DNA of 64,000 bases from Roseateles aquatilis (GTDB lineage Bacteria; Pseudomonadota; Gammaproteobacteria; Burkholderiales; Burkholderiaceae_C), in NCBI RefSeq assembly GCF_002205645.1, contig NZ_NIOF01000009.1:124001-188000 (forward strand), in the 5' to 3' direction. How positions within the stretch are numbered: the first letter of the stretch is position 1; each line of letters starts with the position of its first letter. Below are positions 51,624-60,465 of this stretch, piece after piece. Under the pieces are notes generated by a model. That model was given only the letters and a program-made list of their open reading frames with translations, was not told where the DNA came from and made no database searches. The position numbers and the translations under genes are program-made.

Positions 51624-51968
51624 TCAGCGCGGCCAGTCGTTCAACAGCTCCGGCGGCCGGGCGATCAGCGCGCGCTCGCCGTCGATGACGATCGGGCGCT
51701 GGAGCAGCTTCGGATGGTCGGCGATCGCCTGCAGCAACTGCGTGTCGGTCAGCGTCGGGTCGGCGAGGTTCAGCTCGCGATAGAGATCCTCGTTGTCGCG
51801 CAACATCGCGCGCACCGGCTGGCCGAGCCGGCGGCGCAGCGCCTGCAGGTCGCGCAGCGACAGCGGATGCACGAGGTATTCGATGATCCGGGGCTTCGGG
51901 CCGCGCGACTCCAGCAACGCGAGCGCCTCGCGGGACTTGGAGCAGAGGGGGTTGTGCAGGATCTTCAT
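51624..51968 (-). CDS. ArsC/YfgD-family reductase (thioredoxin fold)
   Basis: 114 residues. The active-site segment HNPLCSKSREALALLE holds the single reactive Cys of the glutaredoxin-dependent ArsC group; PIVIDGERALIARP is the cis-Pro region. The protein is shorter than true arsenate reductase (about 140), closer to YfgD. No ars operon is present, so arsenate resistance is unproven. It is divergent from the acyl-CoA synthetase gene. Confidence 0.85.
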   Translation of the reverse strand: MKILHNPLCSKSREALALLESRGPKPRIIEYLVHPLSLRDLQALRRRLGQPVRAMLRDNEDLYRELNLADPTLTDTQLLQAIADHPKLLQRPIVIDGERALIARPPELLNDWPR

Positions 51969-52114
51969 GCGGGTCAGTGTAGACCTCGCCCCGTGACGGT
52001 GCGTCCGCCAGCCCCGGCGCACCCTTCGATGGCTACGGGGTTTCCATGACGACCGGCACGGGGCGCCTCGCTAGCATCCACGCTCTTGTTCCAGTCCAGG
52101 ATGGAGAGACGCTC

Positions 52115-53908
52115 ATGACCGGCACGACGGCCACGGACGCCGGCACGACCGCCGGCACCACGCTTCCCCCCGAAGCGGCCGCCGCCAACGCGGCCGCCGG
52201 CGCGGCCGGTGGCGGTCTCGATCCCTACGCGTTGATCCACGGCGCCTTTCGCTGGCAGGTGCCGGAGCGGCTCAGCATCGCCGAGCTCTGCTGCGGCCGC
52301 TGGGCCCGCGAGACGCCCGAGGCGCCCGCCATCCTCTTCGACAGCGACAGCGATTGCCGCGCCCAGTACAGCTTCGGCCAGTTGCAGCGCGCGGCCAACC
52401 GCCTGTCCAACGCGCTGAAGCGGCTCGGCGTGCAGGCCGGCGATCGCGTCGCGCTGGTGCTGCCGCAGCGCTTCGAGACCGCCGCGGCGCACATCGCGCT
52501 GAACCAGTTGGGCGCGGTGGCAATGCCGCTGTCCATGCTCTTCGGGCCCGATGCGCTCGAGTACCGCCTGAAGGACAGCGAGGCCAGCGTCGCCATCGTC
52601 GAGGCGGGCGCGCTCGAGGCCGTGCGCGGCGTGCGCGGGCAATGCCCGGCGCTGCGCCATGTGCTGGTCGTCGGCGCGGCCGCGCCGGGCGAGGGCGAGT
52701 CCGGCTGGATGGCCGCGCTGCAGGCCGAGGATGCGCGCTTCACGGCCCGCGACAACGCGGCCGACGATCCGGCGGTGTTGATCTACACCAGCGGCACCAC
52801 CGGTGCGCCCAAGGGCGCGCTGATCCCGCAGCGCGCGCTGCTGGGCAACCTGACCGGTTTCATCGCCAGCCAGAACTGGTTCGGCTTCGATCCCAACAAC
52901 CCCACCGCGCGCAGCGAGGCGGTTTTCTGGACCCCCGCCGACTGGGCCTGGACCGGCGGCCTGATGGACGGCCTGCTGCCGTCGCTGTGCTTCGGCCGGC
53001 CGATCCTCGGCTACCAGGGCCGCTTCGCGCCGGAGAAGGCCCTGGAGCTGATGGCGCGGTACCGCGTCACCCACACCTTCCTGTTCCCGACCGCGCTCAA
53101 GGCCATGATGAAGGCCTGCCCGCATCCGCGCGAGCGCCACGCGCTGCACCTGCAGGCGATCATGAGCGCCGGGGAGGCCGTCGGCGACGCGGTCTTCGAC
53201 TGGGTGGGCCGCGAGCTCGGCGTGACCGTCAACGAGATGTTCGGCCAGACCGAGATCAACTACGTCGTCGGCAACTGCGCGCGCCTGTGGCCGGCGCGGC
53301 CGGGCAGCATGGGGCGGGCCTACCCGGGCCATCGCGTGGCGGTCATCGATGACGAGGGCCGCGTCTGTCCGCCCGGACAGGTCGGCGAGGTGGCGGTCCA
53401 TCGGCGCGACGTGCACGGGGACCTCGATCCGATCTTCTTCCTCGGCTACTGGCGCAACGAGGCGGCGACCGCGGCCAAGTTCACCGGCGACCCGATGGAC
53501 AGCTGGTGCCGCACCGGCGACCTCGCGCGCGCCGACGCCGACGGCTACCTCTGGTACGAGGGCCGCTCCGACGATCAGTTCAAGGTCGCCGGCTACCGCA
53601 TCGGGCCGGGGGAGATCGAGAACTGCCTGGTCAAGCACGAGGCCGTCGCCAACGCGGCCGTGGTGCCCAAGCCCGATGCGGAGCGCGGCGCGCTGGTCAA
53701 GGCCTTCGTCGTGCTGGCACCGGGGCGGCAGCCGTCGGCGGCGCTGACGAGCGAGTTGCAGGCCTTCGTGCGGGAGCGGCTCGCGCCGTACGAGTATCCG
53801 AAGGAGATCGAGTTCCTCGACAGCCTGCCGATGACGACCACCGGCAAGCTGCAGCGCCGCGTGCTGCGGCAATTGGAAGCCGACCGCGCGGCGGGTCGAT
53901 CGACCTGA
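52115..53908 (+). CDS. AMP-forming acyl-CoA synthetase
   Basis: 597 residues from the ATG at 52115 (SD GGAGA). The first 40 residues are Ala/Thr/Gly-rich. ANL-superfamily motifs are complete: YTSGTTGAPKG (P-loop-like), NEMFGQTEINYV, YEGRSDDQFKVAGYRIGPGEIE and the catalytic Lys in TTTGKLQRRVLR. The overall pattern resembles medium-chain/acetyl-CoA synthetases (AcsM/PrpE-like). Substrate chain length cannot be told. Confidence 0.9.
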   Translation: MTGTTATDAGTTAGTTLPPEAAAANAAAGAAGGGLDPYALIHGAFRWQVPERLSIAELCCGRWARETPEAPAILFDSDSDCRAQYSFGQLQRAANRLSNALKRLGVQAGDRVALVLPQRFETAAAHIALNQLGAVAMPLSMLFGPDALEYRLKDSEASVAIVEAGALEAVRGVRGQCPALRHVLVVGAAAPGEGESGWMAALQAEDARFTARDNAADDPAVLIYTSGTTGAPKGALIPQRALLGNLTGFIASQNWFGFDPNNPTARSEAVFWTPADWAWTGGLMDGLLPSLCFGRPILGYQGRFAPEKALELMARYRVTHTFLFPTALKAMMKACPHPRERHALHLQAIMSAGEAVGDAVFDWVGRELGVTVNEMFGQTEINYVVGNCARLWPARPGSMGRAYPGHRVAVIDDEGRVCPPGQVGEVAVHRRDVHGDLDPIFFLGYWRNEAATAAKFTGDPMDSWCRTGDLARADADGYLWYEGRSDDQFKVAGYRIGPGEIENCLVKHEAVANAAVVPKPDAERGALVKAFVVLAPGRQPSAALTSELQAFVRERLAPYEYPKEIEFLDSLPMTTTGKLQRRVLRQLEADRAAGRST

Positions 53909-54023
53909 GGGCGGGCGGCGACCGCGCCGCGGCTCGTGCCCGCGCCGCCGGAGCCGAACCCGCCGCTGCCGTCGCGGTGGTGGTCGCCGTCGCGGTCGTC
54001 CGGCGAGGGCCGCGCGGGGCCGC

Positions 54024-54881
54024 TCAGCTCGGGCGGTTGATGCGCAGCTTCACGTACAGCTTCGTATTGCCGCCGGCGGGCGGCTGCAGCAGGGCCGAGT
54101 CGGGCCACTGCTCCTGGCCGGTCAGCACCGTGCAGGCGCGCGACGGCTTGTCCTTGGCGATGTAGGGCTCGCGCTGCTGCGTGTCCGCGGGCAGGGCCAG
54201 GCGCAGGCGCTGCCCGCCCTCGGTCCAGTCCAGCGCCCACAGGGGCTGGTCGCTGCACGCGATCACGCCGTCGATCTGCGGGAACAGCCAGCGCGCGTAC
54301 CAGGGCAGCAGCTCGCCGCGCAGCTTCTGGCCGAGCGTCACGACGCGGCGCACGGTGGCCATGTCCAGCATCTCGGGCGACGTGCTCAGGTCGATGCTGA
54401 GCCGGATCGCGGTCGAGTCCTTGGGCAGGTTGGAGCCCAGCTCCATGTCCTTGGCCTGCTGCGCGGTGAAGACCGGCAAGTCGAACGCGCCCTTGTCGTC
54501 GACGGGGATGGGGATGTACTCCTCGTCGCTCATCAGCGCGAGCTTCACGCCGGCCGGGGGGCGCGTGCGGTCCTTGGCGTCGGTCAGCACGAAGTGCGGC
54601 ACGAACAGGCCTTCGCCATGGACACGCAGCTTGGTGAGCAGCTCGTTGAGCTGCTTGTAAGGCATGAAGGTACCGCGCTTCATGTCGGTCTTGACCGTGG
54701 GCAGCGTCGCGTCGGCCGGGGCGCTCGCCGCCACCGGCGCGGGTGGCGGCTCGACGGCCGTCGCCGCGAAGGCGCCGGACGCCGCGTTCAGCAGCAGCGG
54801 CAGCAGGAAAGGCATGGGCACGGGTCTCGCGGCGCGCGGCGAGGCCGTCGTCGAGGGGATGGCGGCTGGCTTCGATGGCAT
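54024..54881 (-). CDS. Exported protein of unknown function
   Basis: 285 residues with a signal-like N-terminus after about 22 residues (MPFLLPLLLNAASGAFAAT), so an internal ATG at 54815 is an alternative start. The mature part has MPYKQLNELLTKLRVHGEGLFVPHFVLTD and a C-terminal half rich in beta structure with two Cys (IACSDQ, SRACTV). No family recognised. It heads a minus-strand group but is separated from the TonB-like gene by about 100 bp. Confidence 0.65.
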   Translation of the reverse strand: MPSKPAAIPSTTASPRAARPVPMPFLLPLLLNAASGAFAATAVEPPPAPVAASAPADATLPTVKTDMKRGTFMPYKQLNELLTKLRVHGEGLFVPHFVLTDAKDRTRPPAGVKLALMSDEEYIPIPVDDKGAFDLPVFTAQQAKDMELGSNLPKDSTAIRLSIDLSTSPEMLDMATVRRVVTLGQKLRGELLPWYARWLFPQIDGVIACSDQPLWALDWTEGGQRLRLALPADTQQREPYIAKDKPSRACTVLTGQEQWPDSALLQPPAGGNTKLYVKLRINRPS

Positions 54882-54984
54882 CACTTCGAGGTCTCTTCCT
54901 GGTGGCCGGGTGGCCGGTTGGCGGATCGTGAGGCCGTGGTCGGCCTCGGGGCAGAACGGCGCGGCCGCCCTTCGGGTTGACGGC

Positions 54985-55620
54985 TCAGCGACGACACTTG
55001 CCGCGCGCCTCGGCGAGCAGCAGGAAGGGCGCGCTGAGCAGCCCCATGCCGGCCCCGGCGTACTCGCCCTTGAGGCAGTCGGTGGTGGCGCCCTTCATGA
55101 TTTCCTGTCCCAGCCGCGCCGATGCCTCCGCGCGCTCCGGCGCCTGGCTGGCCTGGTCGGCGCGCTCCGAGAGCAGCGGCTGGCCTTGCGTCGACTGTCT
55201 GAGCGCGCGTTGCGTCGCGGCGCCGTACATCAGGTCGCGGGCGCTCGGCCCGGACGCCGCGGAGGCGGGGGGCGCCGGCGACGTGAGCACGACGGTGGTG
55301 CGCGGTTCGGGGGGAGCGGTCTCTGTCGGCACGGCGATGGGCGCCCGCGGCGCCTGGGCCGCCTCCCGTTCATCCGGGCGCCGGGGGGCAGGTCTTGCCT
55401 CGGCCTTCTCCCGACGCGGCGCCGGCTTCAGGTCCTGCCGGGGCAGCGGCGGCAACGCGATCGTGATCATGCGCACCGACGAGCTGTGCTGCGCCTGCCG
55501 TGCGTCCGGCCGGCGCCACGCATGCTGCAGCACCGCCAGCAGCACCACGTGCAGCGCGAGCACCGCCACGATCGGCAGGATGCGACGGCGGGAGGCGGGC
55601 ATCGGGTCAGGCACGGTCAT
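54985..55620 (-). CDS. TonB-like membrane-anchored protein of unknown function
   Basis: 211 residues from the ATG at 55620, chosen because GGAG is 6 nt before it; an ATG 6 bp upstream directly follows the GGAG. One N-terminal membrane helix (RILPIVAVLALHVVLLAVLQ) is followed by a Pro/Arg/Glu-rich periplasmic stretch to about 120 and a C-terminal domain with two Cys. The plan is like TonB N-termini, but the TonB C-terminal domain is absent. It overlaps the XRE gene by 14 bp. Confidence 0.7.
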   Translation of the reverse strand: MTVPDPMPASRRRILPIVAVLALHVVLLAVLQHAWRRPDARQAQHSSSVRMITIALPPLPRQDLKPAPRREKAEARPAPRRPDEREAAQAPRAPIAVPTETAPPEPRTTVVLTSPAPPASAASGPSARDLMYGAATQRALRQSTQGQPLLSERADQASQAPERAEASARLGQEIMKGATTDCLKGEYAGAGMGLLSAPFLLLAEARGKCRR

Positions 55621-55849
55621 CGCCATCTCCGGAAGGGGATTCGTCGCCAGGCTCGTGGGCCAGCAGGTCGCCCGGCTGGCACTGCAGCACCGCGCAGATC
55701 CGGGACAACGTGTCGAAGCGCACGCCGCGCACCTTGCCGGACTTGAGCAGCGACAGATTGGCCTCGGTGATGCCGATGGCCTCGGCCAGCTCCTTGGAGC
55801 GCATCTTGCGCTGCGCGAGCATGACGTCGAGTCGGACGACGATGGGCAT
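55607..55849 (-). CDS. XRE/Cro-type regulator (YozG-like)
   Basis: 80 residues: MPIVVRLDVMLAQRKMRSKELAEAIGITEANLSLLKSGKVRGVRFDTLSRICAVLQCQPGDLL. This is the short HTH regulator that commonly follows a DUF2975 membrane protein. It probably represses the cluster. A nested inverted repeat upstream of the DUF2975 gene may be its operator. Confidence 0.9.
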   Translation of the reverse strand: MPIVVRLDVMLAQRKMRSKELAEAIGITEANLSLLKSGKVRGVRFDTLSRICAVLQCQPGDLLAHEPGDESPSGDGDDRA

Positions 55850-55875
55850 GGTGGGGACGTCCTGCGCCGGTCCGT

Positions 55876-56439
55876 TCAGACGAACTCGGCGTTCTCCTGC
55901 GCCATGCGCCGCGCTTCCTGCATCACCAGCGCCATCGCCAGCAGCACCAGGCCGACCAGCAACTGCAGGTAATGCTGCGAGCCGATCTGGAAGACCAGCA
56001 CGCGCTGGCCCGGCGGGTTGCGCATGGTGAGCGCCAGGATCGCCAGCGTGGAGCTGAGCGGCATCACCGCGGCCATCGCGATCAGGGCCTGGCTCAAGCG
56101 CCGCAGGTGCGCGATCGCGGCCGTCGTGAAGACGTTGCCGCGCTGGAAGTGGCCGAAGAGCCGCCACAGCTGCCAGAAGGCGACGAGCGTCAGCACCAGC
56201 GCGGGCGAGGTGCCCAGCGCCGCCAGCGCGCGGCTGGCGGCGTCCAGGCTCAGCGTCTTGCAGCTGTTGCACCAGTCGCTGTCCACCGACTTGCGGATCC
56301 AGTCGGCGTCGCTCCAGAACCGGGCGAAGAAGAGGGCCACCGTCGCCATGCCGACGAGGCTCAGCGCACGCACGCAACGCGAGATCCAGAGGATGCGTTT
56401 CAGGCCGTCCGGCAGCGGGGAAGCGGGGTGGATCGCCAT
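55876..56439 (-). CDS. DUF2975 membrane protein
   Basis: 187 residues, four hydrophobic segments. The pattern WRLFGHFQRGNVFTTAAIAHLRRLSQALI is characteristic of DUF2975 (cytoplasmic loop with GxxF). A CNSC pair lies in the first periplasmic loop. Function is unknown; such proteins are almost always encoded with a small XRE regulator, as here. It is the first gene of the set, behind an AT-rich promoter region. Confidence 0.88.
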   Translation of the reverse strand: MAIHPASPLPDGLKRILWISRCVRALSLVGMATVALFFARFWSDADWIRKSVDSDWCNSCKTLSLDAASRALAALGTSPALVLTLVAFWQLWRLFGHFQRGNVFTTAAIAHLRRLSQALIAMAAVMPLSSTLAILALTMRNPPGQRVLVFQIGSQHYLQLLVGLVLLAMALVMQEARRMAQENAEFV

Positions 56440-56451
56440 GGCGTGAGCGTC

Positions 56452-56494
56452 GTTTTACGTCTTACCGTCGAGTGGTAAGAAATTACTGTAAAAC
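56452..56494. promoter_or_regulatory. Nested inverted repeats upstream of the DUF2975 gene
   Basis: Outer arms GTTTTAC (56452) and GTAAAAC (56488) enclose inner arms CTTACC (56461) and GGTAAG (56474). Both dyads are perfect and about 15 bp upstream of the start codon, fit for an XRE operator. Confidence 0.6.
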
Positions 56495-56544
56495 AATAAT
56501 TATCATGACGCAACCACCCACTGACGGTCTGGTGGGATGAACTC

Positions 56545-56568
56545 GAGCCCGAGCCCGAGCCCGAGCCC
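56545..56568. repeat. (GAGCCC)4 tandem repeat
   Basis: Four perfect units lie between the DUF2975 promoter and the 3' end of the AlkD-like gene. Non-coding. Confidence 0.75.
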
Positions 56569-56581
56569 GACGCGGGCGGCG

Positions 56582-57688
56582 TCAGGCCTCCAGAAGCTCG
56601 AAGGCGCCGTCGGCCAGTCGCTGGCCGTTCACGAGCACTTCCACCCGGTGCGTGCCGGCGTAATGCGTGCGGGTCGTGAAGTTGCGCAGCGCGCGACGGA
56701 TGCGGATCGCCGCGGAGTCGCCGGCGGCGAGCTCGACCGTCTTCAGCTTGAAGACCTTGGGCGAGGCGCTGCCGTTCTTCTTCACGTAATGGACGACATA
56801 GTCGACGACCAGACGCTGGTCGGCGTCGGCGGTCGAGCGCAGGTCGAAGGCGATCTCGATCTCCCCGCCGATGGCCACGCGCGGCGGGTGCACGGACAGC
56901 CGGGCGATCGTGGCCCGGGCACCGTCGCTGGCGCCGATCAGCTTCAGCGCGCGCGTGTCGCCCTGCTTGATGCGGTTGCGCAGCGCGTGCTTGACGATCC
57001 AGGCGCCGCGCGGGTCCGTCAGGTCCCAATCGGCGATGTGGTCGAAGACCCAGTCCGGATGGTCCTTGGTGACGTCGTTCAGGCTGTTGGCCACCGAGCG
57101 GCGCACGTACAGGCTGTCGTCCGCGCGCAGCGCCCGCAGGATGGGCGCGAGCGGCGCCGGGTCGGCGACCAGCGCGTCCAGCCGGAAGGACCAGGGCAGC
57201 CGCGTGCGGCAGCCCTCGCTGGCGAGGCGGCGCACATGCTCGCTACGGTCGGTGGTCCAGCGCTCCATGGTCTTGAGCGTGCCGGGCAGGTCCTGGCGCA
57301 GGAAGGGGCGGATCGCGAATTCCGCGGTGCCGTGAGGCGTGAGGCGCTTGAGCGCCCTCAGCGAGGCGTCGGCGTCGTGCAGCCCGTGCGTGGCGACGAA
57401 GTCGCACAGCCCCATGTTGATGAAGGCGCCCGACGCGCGGGGCGCGGCGGCGCAGACCGCGTCGAGCTGGTCGGCGAAGCCGCCGGGCAACGCGGCCCCG
57501 AGCGCCTCCGCGATGCGGTGCACGCGCTGCATGATCGACAGCGCGTCCAGCCCGTCCGTCGCGACGGCGAGGAAGCGCTTGTGCTGGAAACCGGGCGAGG
57601 CATCGGCGAAGACGTCGGCCAACGCGCGCAGCGCGGCCGTGTCGATCAGGTCTTTCAGGGCGGGAGCGGCGGCGGTGTCGGTCGTCAT
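56582..57688 (-). CDS. DNA alkylation repair protein (AlkD-like, HEAT repeats)
   Basis: 368 residues from the ATG at 57688. The helical-repeat region has FADASPGFQHKRFLA, LKTMERWTTDRSEHVRRLASEG, DDSLYVRRSVANSLNDVTKDHPDWV and WIVKHALRNRIKQGD, as in the AlkC/AlkD superfamily. The last 100 residues form a beta domain (Ig-like), which is found in AlkC-type members. It is expected to remove alkylated purines such as 3-methyladenine. Confidence 0.87.
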   Translation of the reverse strand: MTTDTAAAPALKDLIDTAALRALADVFADASPGFQHKRFLAVATDGLDALSIMQRVHRIAEALGAALPGGFADQLDAVCAAAPRASGAFINMGLCDFVATHGLHDADASLRALKRLTPHGTAEFAIRPFLRQDLPGTLKTMERWTTDRSEHVRRLASEGCRTRLPWSFRLDALVADPAPLAPILRALRADDSLYVRRSVANSLNDVTKDHPDWVFDHIADWDLTDPRGAWIVKHALRNRIKQGDTRALKLIGASDGARATIARLSVHPPRVAIGGEIEIAFDLRSTADADQRLVVDYVVHYVKKNGSASPKVFKLKTVELAAGDSAAIRIRRALRNFTTRTHYAGTHRVEVLVNGQRLADGAFELLEA

Positions 57689-57822
57689 GGCGTTCGGGGG
57701 TGGGCGCGGGCCGGCGAGGGGAAGGAGGGCAGCGTACGGGCGCCGCCTGCCACCCGCTGTCAGCAGGGGCGGCGCAAGCTCGTACAAGCGCGCGGTGGTG
57801 CCGGACGCCGACAATCCGCCGC

Positions 57823-58326
57823 ATGAGCAAGAAAACCGCCCATGTCAGCGAGACCCTCGCCACCCAGTTCCTGCGCCTGCACAAGGTCGCCTTCGGCGAG
57901 CATGTCTACGACTACGTCGAGCACGGTGGCACCGGCGAGTCTTCCAAGCAACTGGGCGTGCCCGAGCACGAGGTCGTCAAGACTTTGGTGATGCAGGACG
58001 AGAAGGCGCAGCCGCTGATCGTGCTGATGCATGGCGACTGCACGGTCAGCCTGAAGGAGCTGGCGCGGCAGATTCCCTGCAAGAAGGTCGAGCCCTGCAA
58101 GCCCGATGTGGCGCAGCGCCACAGCGGCTACCTGGTCGGCGGCACCTCGCCGTTCGGGACGCGCAAGGCCATGCCGGTGTTCGTCGAGGCGACGGTGCTG
58201 GCGCTGCCGCGCATCCTCATCAACGGCGGCCGGCGCGGGTATCTGGTCGGCATCGAACCCCGGGTTTTGACGGAGCTGCTGGCGGCCCGCCCGGTCGAGT
58301 GCGCGCTGAAGACCGGGGCAGAATAG
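57823..58326 (+). CDS. ybaK: Cys-tRNA(Pro)/Cys-tRNA deacylase YbaK-type
   Basis: 167 residues. It has KTLVMQDEKAQPLIVLMHGDCTVSLKELAR (with the catalytic Lys in VVKTLV) and GYLVGGTSPFGTRKAMPVFVEATVL, the YbaK/EbsC signature GGxSPxG. The enzyme clears Cys from mischarged tRNA-Pro. It is followed 6 bp later by plsY and is likely in one operon with it. Confidence 0.92.
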   Translation: MSKKTAHVSETLATQFLRLHKVAFGEHVYDYVEHGGTGESSKQLGVPEHEVVKTLVMQDEKAQPLIVLMHGDCTVSLKELARQIPCKKVEPCKPDVAQRHSGYLVGGTSPFGTRKAMPVFVEATVLALPRILINGGRRGYLVGIEPRVLTELLAARPVECALKTGAE

Positions 58327-58332
58327 CGCCCC

Positions 58333-59070
58333 ATGCAAGACACCCTGTTCTCCGTCCTGGCCCTGTTGGCCGGGTATCTGATCGGCTCGCTCTCGTTCGC
58401 GGTCATCGTCAGCCGCGTGATGGGCCTGTCCGATCCGCGCAGCTACGGCTCCGGCAACCCGGGTGCGACCAACGTGCTGCGATCCGGCAACAAGGCCGCG
58501 GCGATCCTGACCCTGGTCTTCGACGCGCTCAAGGGCTACGTGCCGGTGGCGCTGGTGCTGAAGTACGGCGCGCCTTACGGCATGGAGGAGGGCGTGGCCG
58601 CGCTGGTCGGGCTGGCCGCGTTCATCGGCCATCTGTGGCCGGTGTTCTTCCGCTTCCAGGGCGGCAAGGGCGTGGCGACGGCGGCCGGCGTGCTGCTCGC
58701 GATCAACCCCTGGCTGGGGCTGGCGGTGCTGGCCGTGTGGGTCGCGATGGCGGTCGTGTTCCGCTATTCGTCGCTGGCCTCGCTGACGGCCGCGGTCGCG
58801 GCGCCGCTGCTGCAGATGCTGATCTGGGGTGTCGGCCCCGAGCTGCCGGCCATCGCGCTGATGAGCCTGCTGCTGATCTGGCGCCACGCGCCCAACATTC
58901 GCAAACTGATGGCCGGCACCGAGAGCAAGCTCGGTCAGAAGGCCGCGGCCGCCAAGCCCGCCGCCACCGCGGCAGCCGGCGGCAGGCACGGCAAGGGCGC
59001 CCACAAGCACGCGCCCAAGACCGCGCACGGAACCTCGCAATCCAACAAACCCAAACATCACAGCAAATGA
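58333..59070 (+). CDS. plsY: Glycerol-3-phosphate acyltransferase PlsY with C-terminal extension
   Basis: 245 residues. The acyltransferase motifs SYGSGNPGATNVLR, GHLWPVFFRFQGGKGVAT and the late IWRHAPNIRKLMAGTE are intact; five membrane segments are visible. After about residue 200 the usual end is passed and a 45-residue Ala/Lys/His-rich tail follows, rich in basic residues, probably cytoplasmic. It uses acyl-phosphate to make lysophosphatidate. The stop overlaps the RidA start. Confidence 0.93.
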   Translation: MQDTLFSVLALLAGYLIGSLSFAVIVSRVMGLSDPRSYGSGNPGATNVLRSGNKAAAILTLVFDALKGYVPVALVLKYGAPYGMEEGVAALVGLAAFIGHLWPVFFRFQGGKGVATAAGVLLAINPWLGLAVLAVWVAMAVVFRYSSLASLTAAVAAPLLQMLIWGVGPELPAIALMSLLLIWRHAPNIRKLMAGTESKLGQKAAAAKPAATAAAGGRHGKGAHKHAPKTAHGTSQSNKPKHHSK

Positions 59071-59417
59071 GCAAGATCGAACGCTTCGACGTCGGACCCC
59101 GCCTGTCCGAGATGGCCGTGCACAACGGCGTGGTCTACCTGGCCGGCCAGGTGCCGGACGACGCCACGGCCGACGTCAAGGGCCAGACCGAACAGGTGCT
59201 GGCCATGATCGACAAGCTGCTGGCCCGCGCCGGCAGCGACAAGACCAAGATCCTGCGCGCGCAGCTCTACATCGCCGACGTGGCGGACCTGGCCGGCATG
59301 AACGCCGCCTGGGACGCCTGGGTACCGGCCGGCCACACGCCGCCGCGCGCCACCGTCGAGGCCAAGCTGGCCAAGCCGGAGTGGAAGATCGAGATCGTGA
59401 TCACCGCCGCGGTCTGA
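59067..59417 (+). CDS. RidA-family protein
   Basis: 116 residues from the ATG overlapping plsY. Typical segments are GVVYLAGQVPDD, QTEQVLAMIDKLLARAGSDKTKILRAQLYIAD and the end TPPRATVEAKLAKPEWKIEI; the active-site Arg is in PPRATV. The family removes reactive enamines/imines. Last gene of ybaK-plsY-ridA. Confidence 0.92.
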   Translation: MSKIERFDVGPRLSEMAVHNGVVYLAGQVPDDATADVKGQTEQVLAMIDKLLARAGSDKTKILRAQLYIADVADLAGMNAAWDAWVPAGHTPPRATVEAKLAKPEWKIEIVITAAV

Positions 59418-59446
59418 TCGCCGCGCCGCGTCGCGCACCACGAAGC

Positions 59447-59470
59447 ACGCCGGCAGCGCCGGCGTTTTTT
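59447..59470 (+). terminator. Rho-independent terminator after the RidA gene
   Basis: ACGCCGGC pairs with GCCGGCGT around AGC, followed by TTTTTT. Confidence 0.93.
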
Positions 59471-59706
59471 CATGGCTCGCCGCGCATCCCGCGACCCGCG
59501 AGCGGATCCTTCGACCGACCCTCGACATCGTCCGTTCCATGCGTTTCGTCGTTTCCCTGCTCGGGATGTCAGCGTGCGCGCGGATGACACGCGGATGGAT
59601 CTGTCGAGATACACGCGAGACGGCGTGGCGCACCTGCGGTTGATCAGCGGCGCAGTTGCCGCGGCAACTGCGGTGATCGGCGCCGGCGGCGCGGGGCGTC
59701 GCCGCG

Positions 59707-60351
59707 TCAGTCCGTGGACTCCTCCAGCGTCAGACCCAGGCACGCCGGATCGCCGCAACCGCGGCGCACCAGCACGGGCGGCTCGGCCGTGAGGTCGACG
59801 ACGGTGGTCGGCTTCATCGGGCAGGCGCCCGCGTCGATGATCAGCTGGATCAGCTTGTCGTAGCGGGCGGCGATGTTTTCGGGGTCGTTGATCGGCTCGT
59901 GCTCGCCGGGCGGGATCAACGTGGTGGCCAGCAGCGGCTGGCCGACGATCGCCAGCAGGTCCTGCGTGACGCGGTGGTCCGGCACGCGCAGGCCGATGGT
60001 GCGACGCGACGGGTGCGACAGGCGCCGCGGCACCTCCTTCGTCGCCTCCAGGATGAAGGTGAACGGCCCCGGCGTGGCCGTCTTGATCATCCGGTACTGC
60101 TTGTTGTCCACGCGCGCATAGGCGCCGAGCTCACTGAGGTCGCGGCACAGCAGCGTCATGTGGTGCTTCTCGTCGACGCCGCGGATGCGGCGCAGCGCCT
60201 CGGCGGCGGCCTTGTCGTCGAGCTGGCAGACCAGCGCGTAGCTGGAGTCGGTGGGGATCGCGCCGATGCCGCCCTGGCTCAGGATCTGCGCCGCCTGGCG
60301 CAGGAATCGGGCCTGCGGATTGTCGGGATGGACTTCGAAGATCTGGGCCAT
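59707..60351 (-). CDS. Sua5/YciO/YrdC-family protein (YciO type)
   Basis: 214 residues. It starts MAQIFEVHPDNPQARFLRQAA and has GAIPTDSSYALVC, KHHMTLLCRDLSEL and SRRTIGLRVPDH, the Sua5/YciO core that binds Thr and ATP. YciO-type members differ from the essential YrdC/TsaC; their t6A-related activity is weak or unsettled. The upstream neighbour on the same strand is a PHP phosphatase, a common pairing. Confidence 0.9.
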   Translation of the reverse strand: MAQIFEVHPDNPQARFLRQAAQILSQGGIGAIPTDSSYALVCQLDDKAAAEALRRIRGVDEKHHMTLLCRDLSELGAYARVDNKQYRMIKTATPGPFTFILEATKEVPRRLSHPSRRTIGLRVPDHRVTQDLLAIVGQPLLATTLIPPGEHEPINDPENIAARYDKLIQLIIDAGACPMKPTTVVDLTAEPPVLVRRGCGDPACLGLTLEESTD

Positions 60352-60465
60352 GGTGGTCGCTCAGGGCAATCGGTGTGCGCGGTGGTCGGCGGCGTGAACG
60401 GCGGCATCGACGGGGCAAGCGCGGCGGCGCGGACGAAAGGCCCGGCAGGCGTTCTCCGCGGTGCG

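Noticed and set aside
51624..51968. Arsenic resistance locus
   Set aside because: Only a short ArsC/YfgD-like protein; no arsR, arsB or acr3 nearby.
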